The translations under genes were made by a program, and so were the position numbers. The notes below the pieces were generated by a model. It made no database searches and was not told the origin of the DNA. It saw only the letters and a program-made list of their open reading frames with translations. From Rudaea sp. (GTDB lineage: Bacteria > Pseudomonadota > Gammaproteobacteria > Xanthomonadales > Rhodanobacteraceae), in contig JARLJU010000067.1 in assembly GCA_031291055.1 (NCBI GenBank), positions 1 through 64,000 of the forward strand: 64,000 nt of DNA, given 5' to 3'. This document shows, piece after piece, positions 1 through 9,358 of this stretch. Numbering within the stretch: the stretch's first letter is position 1; every line of letters begins with the position of its first letter.

Positions 1-961
1 GGAAACCGGCCAGCGCCCCAATCGCCTGCGCCGCATCGATGCCACCGGCATCGGCCGCCGCCAGCGCGGCCAGCGCGTTCATGACATTGTGGCGGCCAAG
101 CAGGTTCCAGCGCACTTCGCCAAGTTCACGATCGTTGCGGCTGACCACGAAGGCCGATCCGTCCGCGGTGCGGTCGCCCGCGGCCGCGCCACGATCAGGG
201 TGAATCAGGCGAGCGCGCCAGTCGCCGGTTTCGAGGCCGAATGTCGTTACCGGCGTCCACGTGCCCATGGCCAGCACTTCGTCCAGACGGGAATCTTCCG
301 CGTTGACGATCAGGTGTCCATTGCCCGGCACGATGCGCACGAGATGATGGAACTGGCGCTGGATCGCCGCGACATCGGGAAAGATATCGGCGTGGTCGAA
401 CTCCAGATTGTTCAGGATGCAGATCTGCGGCCGGTAATGCACGAACTTGGAGCGCTTGTCGAAAAAAGCGGTGTCGTATTCGTCGGCCTCGATGACGAAG
501 TCCGGAGCCTTCCCCAATCGCGCCGATACGCCGAAGTTTTCGGGCACGCCGCCGACCAGGAAACCTGGCTCGCGACCGCAGGCTTCCAGGATCCAGGCCA
601 GCATCGAGGTCGTCGTGGTCTTGCCATGCGTGCCGGCCACGGCAAAGACGTGACGCGAGGCCAGGACGTTGTCGCCAATCCATTGCGGACCCGACACGTA
701 GGGCAGGCGCACGTCGAGCATCGATTCGATCGCGGGATTGCCGCGCGACAATGCATTGCCGACGACGACGAGGTCGGGTGCTGGATCGAGGTGCGCGGCC
801 ACATAGCCGGACTTGAGCTGGATGCCGAGCGCGGCGAGCTGGTCGCTCATCGGCGGATAGATGTTGGCGTCGGAGCCCTCGACGCTGTGTCCCAGCTCGC
901 GTGCCAGCGCGGCGACACCGCCCATGAAGGTTCCGCAGATGCCCAGGATATGCAGTTTCAT
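1..961 (-). CDS. mpl: UDP-N-acetylmuramate:L-alanyl-gamma-D-glutamyl-meso-diaminopimelate ligase Mpl (3' end cut off)
   Basis: Cytoplasmic ATP-dependent ligase of murein recycling; it joins the recovered tripeptide L-Ala-gamma-D-Glu-meso-DAP to UDP-MurNAc. The reading frame stays open from the ATG at 961 to the left edge, giving 320 residues of a protein usually about 450 long. It begins MKLHILGICGTFMGG, the dinucleotide-like first motif of the Mur ligases. The ATP-binding loop AGTHGKTTTTSML lies near residue 110, followed by EADEYDTAFFDKRSKF and NNLEFDHADIF. The last pair (EADEYDTAFFD, LEFDHADIF) is typical of Mpl rather than MurC. The C-terminal domain lies outside the window. A small membrane protein gene ends 16 bases upstream on the same strand. 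Identification is firm; only the missing 3' end is uncertain. Confidence 0.95.
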   Translation of the reverse strand, partial: MKLHILGICGTFMGGVAALARELGHSVEGSDANIYPPMSDQLAALGIQLKSGYVAAHLDPAPDLVVVGNALSRGNPAIESMLDVRLPYVSGPQWIGDNVLASRHVFAVAGTHGKTTTTSMLAWILEACGREPGFLVGGVPENFGVSARLGKAPDFVIEADEYDTAFFDKRSKFVHYRPQICILNNLEFDHADIFPDVAAIQRQFHHLVRIVPGNGHLIVNAEDSRLDEVLAMGTWTPVTTFGLETGDWRARLIHPDRGAAAGDRTADGSAFVVSRNDRELGEVRWNLLGRHNVMNALAALAAADAGGIDAAQAIGALAGF

Positions 962-977
962 CGCTGTCCCGCCGGGC

Positions 978-1511
978 TCAGGCCGTCGCCGGCGCACCAC
1001 CGATCACCGTGGCCAGGGTCAGTTCGGCAACCAACCACAGCAGTGCGATCACCATGCCAGCGAGAAATGGCACGTCCAGGCTGTGGCGCAGAATGTGCGC
1101 ATCGACCATGAGTTTCCAGATCAGCAAGGGCAGCGACGCCAGCCCCAGCAGCAACTGCAAGGGCGTCATCTGTTCGGGAGTAATCGGATGAGTGCCCGCC
1201 AGCAGCGCGATCGGCAGACTGAGCAGGGTGAACAACAGCGCGCAACACAATAGCGCCAGCGCGGCCTGGATGAAGCGGCTGCGCAGGCCACGCAGATTCA
1301 GCAGCAGATACAGCACGCCGAGATTGAACGCCAGCGAAAGCATGCCGGCGCCAAGCGTATCCTGGTCCACACCGAGCACGCGCGTAATGGCCTGCTGCAG
1401 AACCAGGCTGGCGACGCAGACACCCAGCAGCAATTGCGGTGAATACGGCAGATCCTGCGGGCCGCGGCGCAAGCGGCAGATCTCCCACAAAAGATTCAAG
1501 AAGCGTCCCAT
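978..1511 (-). CDS. Small integral membrane protein, function unknown
   Basis: A 177-residue protein with about five hydrophobic segments (roughly residues 28-45, 53-75, 80-106, 116-136 and 147-170) joined by short loops. The N-terminus is basic (MGRFLNLLWEICRLRRG), which suggests it faces the cytoplasm. The ATG is preceded by an AGGAA ribosome-binding site in the right place. I see no catalytic motif and cannot assign a family with confidence; a loose resemblance to Yip1-type membrane proteins is possible. It lies between adk and mpl on the same strand with short gaps (77 and 16 bases), so it may be cotranscribed with them. The reality of the gene is supported by its codon-position GC pattern and its hydrophobic layout. 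Confidence 0.7.
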   Translation of the reverse strand: MGRFLNLLWEICRLRRGPQDLPYSPQLLLGVCVASLVLQQAITRVLGVDQDTLGAGMLSLAFNLGVLYLLLNLRGLRSRFIQAALALLCCALLFTLLSLPIALLAGTHPITPEQMTPLQLLLGLASLPLLIWKLMVDAHILRHSLDVPFLAGMVIALLWLVAELTLATVIGGAPATA

Positions 1512-1588
1512 CGATGATTCCTGAAGCAGCGCCGCGGGCGCAGCGGTGGCGCCCGTGCAGGCCGACCGCGGGTGGAAAGTTCACGGAT

Positions 1589-2161
1589 TCACGCAGGGCT
1601 GCGTGGCAGCACTGCAAGGATACGCTTGAATACCGTGTTCACTTCGCCCACTCCATCGACGGTGGCCAGCTTGCCGATCTGCGCGAAATGCTCGGCCACC
1701 GGCGCCGTCTGCTCGCGGTAGACATCCAGCCGCTTGCGCACGATTGCCGGATCGTCGTCCGGGCGGTGCTCAAGGGCGAAGCGCTGTTCGCAGCGCGCCA
1801 GGATCGCCGCATCCGGAACATCGAGCTTGATCGCAATGTCGAGCGGCTGGCGCAGGCGTGCCAGCAGTTCCTCCAGCGCCGCGCACTGGACCAGATTGCG
1901 CGGATAGCCATCGAGGATGAAACCGCCGACCACATCGGGCAAGGCCAGACGTTCTTCGAGAATGCCCAGCACCATCTCGTCGGAGACGAGCTTGCCGGCC
2001 TCCATGATGACCTTGGCACGCAGGCCCAGCGGCGTACCCGCCTTCACGGCGGCGCGCAGCAGGTCGCCGGTGGAAATATGCGGCACCTTCAGCTCCGACT
2101 TGAGCAAGGTCGCCTGGGTGCCTTTGCCCGAGCCGTTCGGACCGAAGAAAACGATGCGCAT
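1589..2161 (-). CDS. adk: Adenylate kinase (short form)
   Basis: Catalyses ATP + AMP = 2 ADP in the cytoplasm. At 190 residues it is a short-LID adenylate kinase: the region after RCEQRF runs directly to HRPDDDP and RKRLDVYREQ without the roughly 30-residue zinc-type LID. The P-loop is residues 7-15, GPNGSGKGT, with Asn at a position that is more often Pro or Ala. The AMP-binding segment HISTGDLLRAA and the GFILDGYPRN motif follow. The frame is open 12 codons further upstream, but MRIVFFGPNG is the family start, so 2161 was chosen. The PPi-phosphofructokinase gene is divergent from it, 180 bases away; this pairing is familiar in Xanthomonadales. Confidence 0.93.
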   Translation of the reverse strand: MRIVFFGPNGSGKGTQATLLKSELKVPHISTGDLLRAAVKAGTPLGLRAKVIMEAGKLVSDEMVLGILEERLALPDVVGGFILDGYPRNLVQCAALEELLARLRQPLDIAIKLDVPDAAILARCEQRFALEHRPDDDPAIVRKRLDVYREQTAPVAEHFAQIGKLATVDGVGEVNTVFKRILAVLPRSPA

Positions 2162-2341
2162 GTGTCCGGTTCTAATCCTGAAGGTAGATGCCAGCACCGT
2201 TGCGACTCCGGTCGCAACGCATGGAGCGCAGCCGTGATTGCCGATCCCACATTCGGCTAGACTTCCCCGGCAGGCGTCGGGCTAAGCTAGCCGCAGCGGC
2301 GCACAGAGTCAAACCTGTTGGTCAAACTTGATGGAAGCGGC

Positions 2342-3607
2342 ATGAACAAAGGCAATCTGCTGTACGCCCAGTCCGGCGGCGTCACCGCCGTGATCAACGC
2401 CACGGCGTGCGCCGTGATCGAAGCCTGCCGCCGGCACCGGATCCGGGCCTATGCGGCGCGCAACGGCATCATCGGCGCCCTGCGCGAGGAACTCATCGAC
2501 CTGGCCAGGGAAGACCGGGCTGCCATCCAGGCTTTGCGCCACACGCCCGGTGGCGCATTCGGGTCGTGCCGCTTCAAGCTCAAGTCGCTGGAACAGGACC
2601 GAGCGCGCTATGAACGCCTGATCGAGGTGTTCCGTGCCCACGAGATACGCTACTTTTTATACAACGGTGGCAACGACTCCGCGGATACCTCGCTGAAGAT
2701 CGCGCAGATCGCGCACGTGCTCGGTTACCCGCTGCATGTGATCGGCGTGCCCAAGACCGTGGACAACGACCTGCCGGTCACCGATACCTGCCCCGGCTTC
2801 GGCTCGGTCGCCAAGTACACGGCAGTGTCGGTGCTGGAGGCCAGCCTCGATGTCGCCTCGATGTGCGAATCATCGACCAAGGTGTTCGTCATGGAAGTGA
2901 TGGGTCGCCACGCCGGCTGGATCGCCGCCGCCGCCGGACTGGCCGGCAAGCGCGCAGACGATCCGCCGCACATCATCCTGTTTCCGGAAGTACCGTTCGA
3001 CGAGGCTGCCTTCCTGGCCCGCGTGCGCGCGACCGTCGAGCGCGTAGGCTACTGCACGGTTGTCGTTTCCGAGGGACTGAAGAACGCGCAGGGCCAGTTC
3101 CTCGCCGAGGCAGGAACGCGCGATGCGTTCGGCCATACCCAACTGGGCGGCGTCGGCCCGTTGATCGCACAACTGGTAAAAAGCAAACTTGGATACAAAT
3201 ACCACTGGGCCGTGCCCGATTACCTGCAACGCTCGGCGCGGCATCTGGCCAGCAAGGTCGATGCGCTGCAGGCCTACGCCGTCGGCCAGGCCGCCGTGGA
3301 ATATGCGCTGGCCGGCAGGAATGCGGTCATGCCGGTGATCAGGCGCATCAGCAACAAACCGTTCAAATGGAAGATCGAGCCGGCGCCGCTGACGAAGATC
3401 GCCAATATCGAAAAGAAGCTGCCGAAGAACTTCATAGCCGGCGACGGCTTCGGCATCACGGCGGCTGCGCGCACCTACTTCGAGCCGCTGATCCGCGGCG
3501 AAGATACGCCGCCCTATGATGCCACGACCGGGTTGCCGAAATACGCGACGCTCAAGCGTGTGCTGGTAAGGAAAAAACTGCCGGCTTACGCCATTGCCGA
3601 CAAGTAA
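2342..3607 (+). CDS. pfp: Pyrophosphate-dependent 6-phosphofructokinase
   Basis: Reversible phosphorylation of fructose 6-phosphate with PPi as phosphoryl donor, in glycolysis and gluconeogenesis. The protein has 421 residues from the ATG at 2342; an in-frame ATG at 2318 would add eight residues with no family support. The active-site motifs point to PPi use. GGND at residues 109-112 has Asp where ATP enzymes have Gly, and PKTVDND at 137-143 has Lys138 where ATP enzymes have Gly. The fructose 6-phosphate motif MGRHAGW is at 187-193. The next two downstream genes on the strand also handle PPi (H+-pyrophosphatase and soluble pyrophosphatase), so this looks like a pyrophosphate metabolism block. 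The assignment of PPi over ATP rests on these two residues and on family knowledge. Confidence 0.93.
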   Translation: MNKGNLLYAQSGGVTAVINATACAVIEACRRHRIRAYAARNGIIGALREELIDLAREDRAAIQALRHTPGGAFGSCRFKLKSLEQDRARYERLIEVFRAHEIRYFLYNGGNDSADTSLKIAQIAHVLGYPLHVIGVPKTVDNDLPVTDTCPGFGSVAKYTAVSVLEASLDVASMCESSTKVFVMEVMGRHAGWIAAAAGLAGKRADDPPHIILFPEVPFDEAAFLARVRATVERVGYCTVVVSEGLKNAQGQFLAEAGTRDAFGHTQLGGVGPLIAQLVKSKLGYKYHWAVPDYLQRSARHLASKVDALQAYAVGQAAVEYALAGRNAVMPVIRRISNKPFKWKIEPAPLTKIANIEKKLPKNFIAGDGFGITAAARTYFEPLIRGEDTPPYDATTGLPKYATLKRVLVRKKLPAYAIADK

Positions 3608-3733
3608 GCGGTTTGCCCGGCGCGCGACTTTTTGCGCCGCACAAGCCTTAGTCACGGGACGCCGCTATACTTCGCAGGTTTTGCCGTCTTTGCATCAACC
3701 GCTAGTAGTGCCTGACATCCAAGGGAGAGTTCG

Positions 3734-5803
3734 ATGTTTTTTGAGCAATATGGTCTGTGGGTTGCGCTGGGCTGCGCCCTTGTCGCGATCATTTACGGCA
3801 TCTGGGCGCGCAGCTGGATCCTGGCCCAGTCGGCCGGCAACGCGCGCATGCAGGAAATCGCCACGGCGATCCAGGAAGGCGCGCGTGCATATCTGAATCG
3901 CCAGTACCGCACGATCGCCATCGTCGGCGTCGTGCTGTTCCTGATCATCGGTTTCACCAAGCTGGGCTGGCCTGCGGCGATTGGCTTCGCCCTGGGTGCG
4001 GTGCTCTCGGGCCTGACCGGCTTCATCGGCATGAACATCTCGGTACGCGCCAACGTGCGCACCGCCGAAGCTGCGCGCAACGGTATGAACGCTGCGCTCA
4101 AGGTCGCGTTCCGCGGCGGTTCGATCACCGGCATGCTGGTCGTGGGCCTGGCCCTGCTCGGTGTCGTCGGTTACTACGTCATTCTCACGCAGGGCATGCA
4201 TTTCCCGCAGGAAGACGCACTGCATGCCATGGTCGGCCTTGCGTTCGGCTCCTCGCTGATCTCGATCTTCGCGCGCCTGGGCGGCGGCATCTTCACCAAG
4301 GGCGCGGATGTCGGCGCGGATCTGGTCGGCAAGGTCGAAGCCGGCATTCCCGAGGACGACCCGCGCAATCCGGCGGTGATCGCGGACAACGTCGGCGACA
4401 ACGTCGGCGACTGCGCCGGCATGGCTGCGGACCTGTTTGAAACCTACGCCGTCACCCTCGTCGCCACGATGCTGCTGGCTGGCGTGCTCGGCAAGGACGT
4501 CGGCGACAACGGCGTGCTGTATCCGCTGGTGCTGGGCGGCGTATCGATCATCGCCTCGATCATCGGCATGTTCTTCGTCAAGGCGCGCCCTGGCGGCAAG
4601 ATCATGAACGCGCTGTACATGGGCGTGGGTGTCTCCGCGGTCATCGCGCTGGTTGCGTTCATACCGGTCACCCAGGCGCTCATGGCCGGCTCGGCCTACG
4701 GCGTGTGGAATGTATACTTCTGCACGGTGGTCGGCATCCTGCTGACCGTGGCGATGGTGGTGATCACCGAATACTACACGGCAACCGAATATTCGCCGGT
4801 GCGCCACGTCGCTCAGGCTTCGACCACGGGCCACGCGACCAACATCATCGCCGGTCTCGGCGTATCGATGAAGTCGACCGCGCTGCCGGTGCTCGCCGTG
4901 TGCGCCGCCATCTGGGGCGCGAACTACTTTGCCGGCCTGTACGGCATCGCCATCGCCGCGACGGCAATGTTGTCGATGACCGGCATGATCGTCGCGCTCG
5001 ATGCTTATGGCCCGATCACGGACAACGCCGGCGGCATTGCCGAAATGGCTGAGCTGCCGAAGGAAATCCGCGCGATCACCGATCCGCTGGATGCCGTCGG
5101 CAACACGACCAAGGCGGTGACCAAGGGCTACGCGATCGGTTCGGCAGGCCTGGCCGCACTGGTGCTGTTCGCCGACTACACGCACAACCTGAGCACGGCA
5201 CCGAACCTGCATGGCCAGATCATTCCGTTCGATCTGTCCGACCACATGGTCATCATCGGCCTTTTCATCGGCGGCCTGATTCCGTATCTGTTCGGCGCAA
5301 TGGCGATGGAAGCGGTCGGCCGCGCGGCCGGTTCGGTGGTCGTCGAAGTGCGCCGCCAGTTCCGCGAGATCAAGGGCATCATGGACGGCAGCGGCAAGCC
5401 CGACTATTCCAAGGCGGTCGACCTGCTGACCAAATCGGCGATCAAGGAAATGCTGATCCCATCGCTGTTGCCGGTACTTGTGCCGATCGTGGTCGCGTTC
5501 GGCGCCAAATGGATCACCGGATCCAGCGCCGAAGGTGCGAAAGCGCTGGGCGGCGTGCTGGTCGGCACCATCGTCACCGGCCTGTTCGTGGCCATTTCGA
5601 TGACCACCGGCGGCGGTGCGTGGGACAATGCTAAAAAGTATATCGAGGACGGCAACTTCGGCGGCAAGGGCTCGGATGCGCACAAGGCCGCGGTCACCGG
5701 CGACACGGTCGGCGATCCCTACAAGGATACGGCCGGCCCGGCCGTGAATCCGCTGATCAAGATCATCAACATCGTCGCGCTGCTGCTGATCCCGCTACTG
5801 TAA
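3734..5803 (+). CDS. hppA: K+-independent proton-pumping membrane pyrophosphatase
   Basis: Integral membrane enzyme that couples PPi hydrolysis to proton export. The protein has 689 residues and many hydrophobic helices, as expected for a family with about 16. The substrate-binding segments are all present: [18 protein letters not shown] near 192-209, the repeated [19 protein letters not shown], and a C-terminal [15 protein letters not shown]. The subclass marker is [10 protein letters not shown] at 456-465: Lys460 and Thr463 mark the potassium-independent H+-pumping group, while K+-dependent enzymes have Ala and Gly/Ala there. An AAGGGAGAG ribosome-binding site precedes the ATG. A strong terminator follows, so it is probably transcribed apart from ppa. 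It may save energy from PPi released by biosynthesis, or make PPi for the phosphofructokinase by running in reverse (inference). Confidence 0.96.
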   Translation: MFFEQYGLWVALGCALVAIIYGIWARSWILAQSAGNARMQEIATAIQEGARAYLNRQYRTIAIVGVVLFLIIGFTKLGWPAAIGFALGAVLSGLTGFIGMNISVRANVRTAEAARNGMNAALKVAFRGGSITGMLVVGLALLGVVGYYVILTQGMHFPQEDALHAMVGLAFGSSLISIFARLGGGIFTKGADVGADLVGKVEAGIPEDDPRNPAVIADNVGDNVGDCAGMAADLFETYAVTLVATMLLAGVLGKDVGDNGVLYPLVLGGVSIIASIIGMFFVKARPGGKIMNALYMGVGVSAVIALVAFIPVTQALMAGSAYGVWNVYFCTVVGILLTVAMVVITEYYTATEYSPVRHVAQASTTGHATNIIAGLGVSMKSTALPVLAVCAAIWGANYFAGLYGIAIAATAMLSMTGMIVALDAYGPITDNAGGIAEMAELPKEIRAITDPLDAVGNTTKAVTKGYAIGSAGLAALVLFADYTHNLSTAPNLHGQIIPFDLSDHMVIIGLFIGGLIPYLFGAMAMEAVGRAAGSVVVEVRRQFREIKGIMDGSGKPDYSKAVDLLTKSAIKEMLIPSLLPVLVPIVVAFGAKWITGSSAEGAKALGGVLVGTIVTGLFVAISMTTGGGAWDNAKKYIEDGNFGGKGSDAHKAAVTGDTVGDPYKDTAGPAVNPLIKIINIVALLLIPLL

Positions 5804-5827
5804 GCCCGACGCAATCGTCACATCCAG

Positions 5828-5854
5828 AGCCCCGCGCAATGCGGGGCTTTTTTT
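5828..5854 (+). terminator. Rho-independent terminator of hppA
   Basis: An 8-bp GC-rich stem (5828-5835 with 5841-5848) and a five-base loop are followed by a run of seven T. It sits 25 bases after the hppA stop and ends transcription before ppa. The stem AGCCCCGC/GCGGGGCT recurs in the terminators near 46.9 and 51.8 kb. Confidence 0.9.
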
Positions 5855-5967
5855 CAATCTGCCTTTTCGGCGCCCGGAAAAACACCGTCGATAGCACCGT
5901 TTTATATGCGCGAGCGCAAGCTTTCGCGTATCCTTCGCGCCCCCGCGCAATTCTCACGGAGCCAGTC

Positions 5968-6516
5968 ATGGGTCTCGATCTCGTATCCGCAGGCAAGGAC
6001 GTGCCGAACGAAATCAATGTCGTCATCGAAATCCCGAAGGATTCCGAGCCGGTCAAATACGAAGTGGACAAGGCTTCCGGCGCGATTTTCGTCGATCGCG
6101 TGCTGGCCACGCCGATGCGCTACCCGTGCAATTACGGCTATATGCCGCACACGCTCGGCGGCGACGGCGATCCGGTTGATGTGCTGGTGCTGATACCGCT
6201 TCCGTTGATTCCCGGTGCCGTAATCCGCTGTCGCCCGGTCGGCTTGCTGCGCATGACCGACGAAGCCGGCGAGGACACCAAGATCGTCGCCGCGCCGGCG
6301 CTGAAGGTTTTCGCCCACTACGATCACATCAACGACATCGGCGACGTGCCGCAGCACTGGCGCGACCGCATCGGCCATTTCTTCGAGCACTACAAGGATC
6401 TGGAAAAAGGCAAATGGGTCAAGGTGGACGGCTGGCACGATGCCGCGGCGGCACGCAAGGAAATTCTCGCCTGCGTCACGCGCTACGCGGATTGCCCGGA
6501 CAAGCCGAATTTCTGA
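5968..6516 (+). CDS. ppa: Soluble inorganic pyrophosphatase (family I)
   Basis: Cytoplasmic Mg-dependent hydrolysis of PPi to two phosphates. The protein has 182 residues from [15 protein letters not shown], the usual family start; the frame is open 43 codons further upstream but that part is unrelated. The signature [10 protein letters not shown] spans residues 66-75 and contains metal-binding Asp66, Asp68 and Asp71. [10 protein letters not shown] precedes it, and a conserved [15 protein letters not shown] segment follows. It is the third PPi-handling gene in a row. It is separated from hppA by a terminator, so it can be expressed independently. It competes for the same PPi as the phosphofructokinase and membrane pump. 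The gene ends two bases before the convergent glycosyltransferase gene. Confidence 0.96.
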   Translation: MGLDLVSAGKDVPNEINVVIEIPKDSEPVKYEVDKASGAIFVDRVLATPMRYPCNYGYMPHTLGGDGDPVDVLVLIPLPLIPGAVIRCRPVGLLRMTDEAGEDTKIVAAPALKVFAHYDHINDIGDVPQHWRDRIGHFFEHYKDLEKGKWVKVDGWHDAAAARKEILACVTRYADCPDKPNF

Positions 6517-6518
6517 GA

Positions 6519-8174
6519 TCAATCGTCCGGTGTTTCGTCCTCATCGGCCTTGACCGGCGTCGAAGGCAACGGCATCGCGAGCAGGTCCGACGCGCGCCAG
6601 AACAGGATGCGCCCGAAACGGTACGGCAATTCCAGCTCGGGCTTCACCGTGATCGGGTACTTCGTATAGAAAGTGACGATCTGGCCATCCGGATGCGCGG
6701 CGCACCACGCGCGCAAGTTCGCATATTCCACTTTCTCCAGAGGCTGGGTCAGACGGCCGGCGAATTCGAACAGGCCGTGATGCCAGCCCAGATGCGCGAT
6801 TGGCGTGCCCGCTGCCTGCGCCTGGGCGATGCGCGCGGCGGCGACGCTGACATCGACATAGGGCCCTACTCCCTGCGCCAGCGTCAGCATGCCGATCGAT
6901 GCCGCGGCGACACTGCTCAGCGCCAGCGTCCGCGGCGTGGCGAACAGGTGGCCACGCAGCAGCAGCCACAGTCCGAGCATGACGGCCAATGCGCCCCACA
7001 AAGGCCAAAGGCCGGCGAAGACATGCAGCGATGACTGGCTCAGTTGCCCGTCGCGCACGATGCGATCGAGCGCGGCGATGTCCTGCGTGTGCGCGGCAAG
7101 GTACGGAACCGCAAGCAGCGCCAATCCGGCCAGGGCCAGCAACGCGCCAAACACGCGTCCGCGCAGCACGGCACCGTCGCGGCTCAGCACGACGGCAAGA
7201 TACAACGCCAGCCCGGGCAGCAGGGGCAGCAGGTAGTGTGGCTGCTTGCCGCTGACCAGGCAAAACATGGCGAATGCCGGCACGAACCAGGCGATGCCGA
7301 ACCGTGCACTTTTACAATTGTGGAAACTGTCGCACCATGCCCGCCACGGCGCGCGCACGGCGACGGTCCACGGCAGCGCCATCGCCGGCAGCACCATGAA
7401 ATACCACCACAGCGGACGACGGTGGGCGAAGCTTTTGGTCATCCGGTCGACGGTTTGATGCAGGAAGATGGCGTCGGCGTACTGCTGGCCGCCGGCAATC
7501 GCGGCCGGGATCGCCCAGGCCAGTCCGATGGCGGCGCCACCGAGGATGCCAAGCAGCAGCGCGGCGTACCAGCGACCTTTGTGCGTCGCCGCGGTTTCGC
7601 TCCACCACGGCCCGAGCACGACGACGAGACCGGCATCGAGCAGGACCACCGGCCCCTTGGTCAGGATGCCCAGCCCGAAACCCAGCGCCAGCAGACCGAT
7701 GCCGCGCCGCCAGCGTCGCGCGTCCAGATCCATCGCGCCATGCAGCGCGACAAGCACCCAGGTGGCCAGGACGACGTCGAACATGATTGCGCTGGAAAAC
7801 AGTGCAAAGTAGATCATTCCCAAAAGCAACAATGTCGCATTTCTCGCCAGGCTGGGGTCAGGCTCAAGGCGGTGCACCAGCCGCTCGAACAGGTACAGCG
7901 AGGCGAACGACGAGGCCAGCACGCCCAGGCGCACCGCCCAGGCATGCGTGCCGGCGACAAGCCAGCCGAGATTGATCAGCCAGAACAGCAGCGGCGGCTT
8001 GTCCGAATACGGCACGCCGTTCAGGTGCGGGACAAGGAAGTCACCATGCAGGCGCATCTCCCAGGCCACCGCCAGATAGCGCGTCTCATCAATCGGCATG
8101 GCCGGCAGGAACATTGCGACCGGCAGCAGCAGAAGCAGCCAGAGGATGCGCCAGTCGGTGAGGGGATTTTTCAT
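6519..8174 (-). CDS. Glycosyltransferase family 39 / ArnT-like membrane transferase
   Basis: A 551-residue polytopic membrane protein, probably transferring a sugar from a polyprenyl phosphate donor on the periplasmic side of the inner membrane. It begins with a hydrophobic helix and then LPAMPIDETRYLAVAWEM, whose Asp-Glu pair is the acidic motif of the first periplasmic loop in ArnT/PMT proteins. The conserved SDKPPLLFW segment follows near residue 58. About ten more hydrophobic helices and a short soluble C-terminal domain complete the protein. Whether the donor is aminoarabinose (true ArnT) cannot be told, since no arnBCD genes are in the window. It could equally be a general GT39 enzyme. 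It converges on ppa with a two-base gap; a 170-base gap separates it from the upstream minus-strand gene. Confidence 0.82.
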   Translation of the reverse strand: MKNPLTDWRILWLLLLLPVAMFLPAMPIDETRYLAVAWEMRLHGDFLVPHLNGVPYSDKPPLLFWLINLGWLVAGTHAWAVRLGVLASSFASLYLFERLVHRLEPDPSLARNATLLLLGMIYFALFSSAIMFDVVLATWVLVALHGAMDLDARRWRRGIGLLALGFGLGILTKGPVVLLDAGLVVVLGPWWSETAATHKGRWYAALLLGILGGAAIGLAWAIPAAIAGGQQYADAIFLHQTVDRMTKSFAHRRPLWWYFMVLPAMALPWTVAVRAPWRAWCDSFHNCKSARFGIAWFVPAFAMFCLVSGKQPHYLLPLLPGLALYLAVVLSRDGAVLRGRVFGALLALAGLALLAVPYLAAHTQDIAALDRIVRDGQLSQSSLHVFAGLWPLWGALAVMLGLWLLLRGHLFATPRTLALSSVAAASIGMLTLAQGVGPYVDVSVAAARIAQAQAAGTPIAHLGWHHGLFEFAGRLTQPLEKVEYANLRAWCAAHPDGQIVTFYTKYPITVKPELELPYRFGRILFWRASDLLAMPLPSTPVKADEDETPDD

Positions 8175-8306
8175 TGGTGCCTTGCAATTCTATTGGTCGC
8201 AAACCGCATGCTTCCCTCGCTACGCTCGGACTGTTGCTAAGCTCGGCCGCCCCGGTGTCACCAAGCAACCCGGTCGTTCGCTCCTGCTACGGGCGTTCGG
8301 CCTCGC

Positions 8307-8332
8307 GCGCGATGCATTACTTTGCATCGCGC
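8307..8332. repeat. Perfect 10-bp inverted repeat in the gap between two minus-strand genes
   Basis: GCGCGATGCA at 8307-8316 pairs with 8323-8332 around a six-base loop. No T-run follows on either strand, so it is not a standard terminator. The rest of the gap (8175-8344) contains a further short inverted pair, CCTCGCTACGCTCGG. The stretch may be a small dispersed intergenic element of the REP kind. Confidence 0.5.
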
Positions 8333-8344
8333 AAGCGCTCCGCC

Positions 8345-9358
8345 TCACCCGCGATCCAGCAACGACTTCAAATCAATCACCGCCGCATTCGCCCGCGAAA
8401 CGTAGTTCGCCATCACCAGCGAATGGTTGGCGAAGAATCCGAACGGACTGCCATTGAGGATGATCGGGCTGCGCACCGGCTTCTGCGACTCTTCCAGCTC
8501 GCGGATCACCTGCTTCAGGCTCACGACCGCGTTCTTGCGCTGCAGGATCGGCGCAAAATCCACTTGTACAGCCTTCAGTTGTTCCAGCAGCGCCCAGGTA
8601 TATCCGCGCGATTCATAGAAGATGTCGTCGATCTGGTTCCATGGCGTCTTGACGATCTGCTGGTCCTGCGCTGCAGCCGGCGCGTCGGGATCGACCGGCG
8701 CATCGCCTTCCAGACGCAACTGGCCGACGCTGGCGGACAAGCGCTGCGACAGACTGCCGAGCCGCGATGAAACCGTATCCAGATAGTCCGCCAGGCTGTC
8801 TGCGCGGGCGTAGAATTGCGCGCCGTTCGGATCGTTCTTGCCCAGACGCTGGAAATAGCCATCGACGTGTGCGATCGCCTTGCGGTACTGGCCCTCGGAG
8901 CTGGGCAGAAGCCAGCGGTCGTTCGGGCTGGAAAACAACGGATCGGCTTCCTTCAGGTCGACGTCTTCCTCGGACTGCGACTGCGACCGCGAGAACTTGT
9001 TGCGCAGCTCGCGGGCCAGATCGCGCGTCGCCGTGAGCACGCCGAATTCCCAGTTCGGCACGTTGTCCATGAACAGGCCCGGTGGGAACTTGTCGTTCGA
9101 GATATAACCGCCGCGCTTGTCGAGCAGGGTCTCTGCACAGCCCATGAGCGTGCTGGTGACAATGGAACCAGTCACGACCTGCTGGCCACGTGCCGAGGCA
9201 CGCTGGCGTGCGAGCGCGGAGACATCGAATTGCTGCGGTTCGTAGCTCCACCACCACATCAGGGCAAGCACGACCACGAAATAGACGACGACCAGCACGC
9301 CGATCCCGCGCAGGGCCCAGCGCGTACGCGGTTCGCGAAGACGACTGATGATGGACAT
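8345..9358 (-). CDS. DUF2333 family membrane-anchored protein
   Basis: A 337-residue protein of unknown function. It has a basic N-terminus (MSIISRLREPRTRWALRG), one transmembrane helix at about residues 20-42 (IGVLVVVYFVVVLALMWWW) and a large domain expected in the periplasm. That domain carries the conserved runs GYISNDKFPPGLFMDN, WEFGVLTATRDLARELRNKFSRSQSQS, DDIFYESRGYTWALLEQL and SLKQVIRELEESQ, which match DUF2333 as I remember it. The frame runs 100 codons further upstream, but that part overlaps the divergent gene's leader and has no family character. A GGAG ribosome-binding site eight bases before 9358 supports the start. The family is common in gammaproteobacteria; I know of no established role. 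Confidence 0.85.
   Translation of the reverse strand: MSIISRLREPRTRWALRGIGVLVVVYFVVVLALMWWWSYEPQQFDVSALARQRASARGQQVVTGSIVTSTLMGCAETLLDKRGGYISNDKFPPGLFMDNVPNWEFGVLTATRDLARELRNKFSRSQSQSEEDVDLKEADPLFSSPNDRWLLPSSEGQYRKAIAHVDGYFQRLGKNDPNGAQFYARADSLADYLDTVSSRLGSLSQRLSASVGQLRLEGDAPVDPDAPAAAQDQQIVKTPWNQIDDIFYESRGYTWALLEQLKAVQVDFAPILQRKNAVVSLKQVIRELEESQKPVRSPIILNGSPFGFFANHSLVMANYVSRANAAVIDLKSLLDRG

Noticed and set aside
3643..3671. Promoter of hppA from the TATACT box at 3666
   Set aside because: No -35 box with acceptable spacing was found, so only the -10-like sequence remains.
3695..5683. Long open frame (662 codons) on the minus strand opposite hppA
   Set aside because: It is a shadow of the GC-rich codon pattern of hppA: rich in Asp, His, Arg and Gln with no family motif, while the other strand encodes a textbook pyrophosphatase.
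6519..8174. Calling the GT39 gene arnT
   Set aside because: The acidic loop and DKPP motifs fit the wider family. No other aminoarabinose gene is present to support that substrate.
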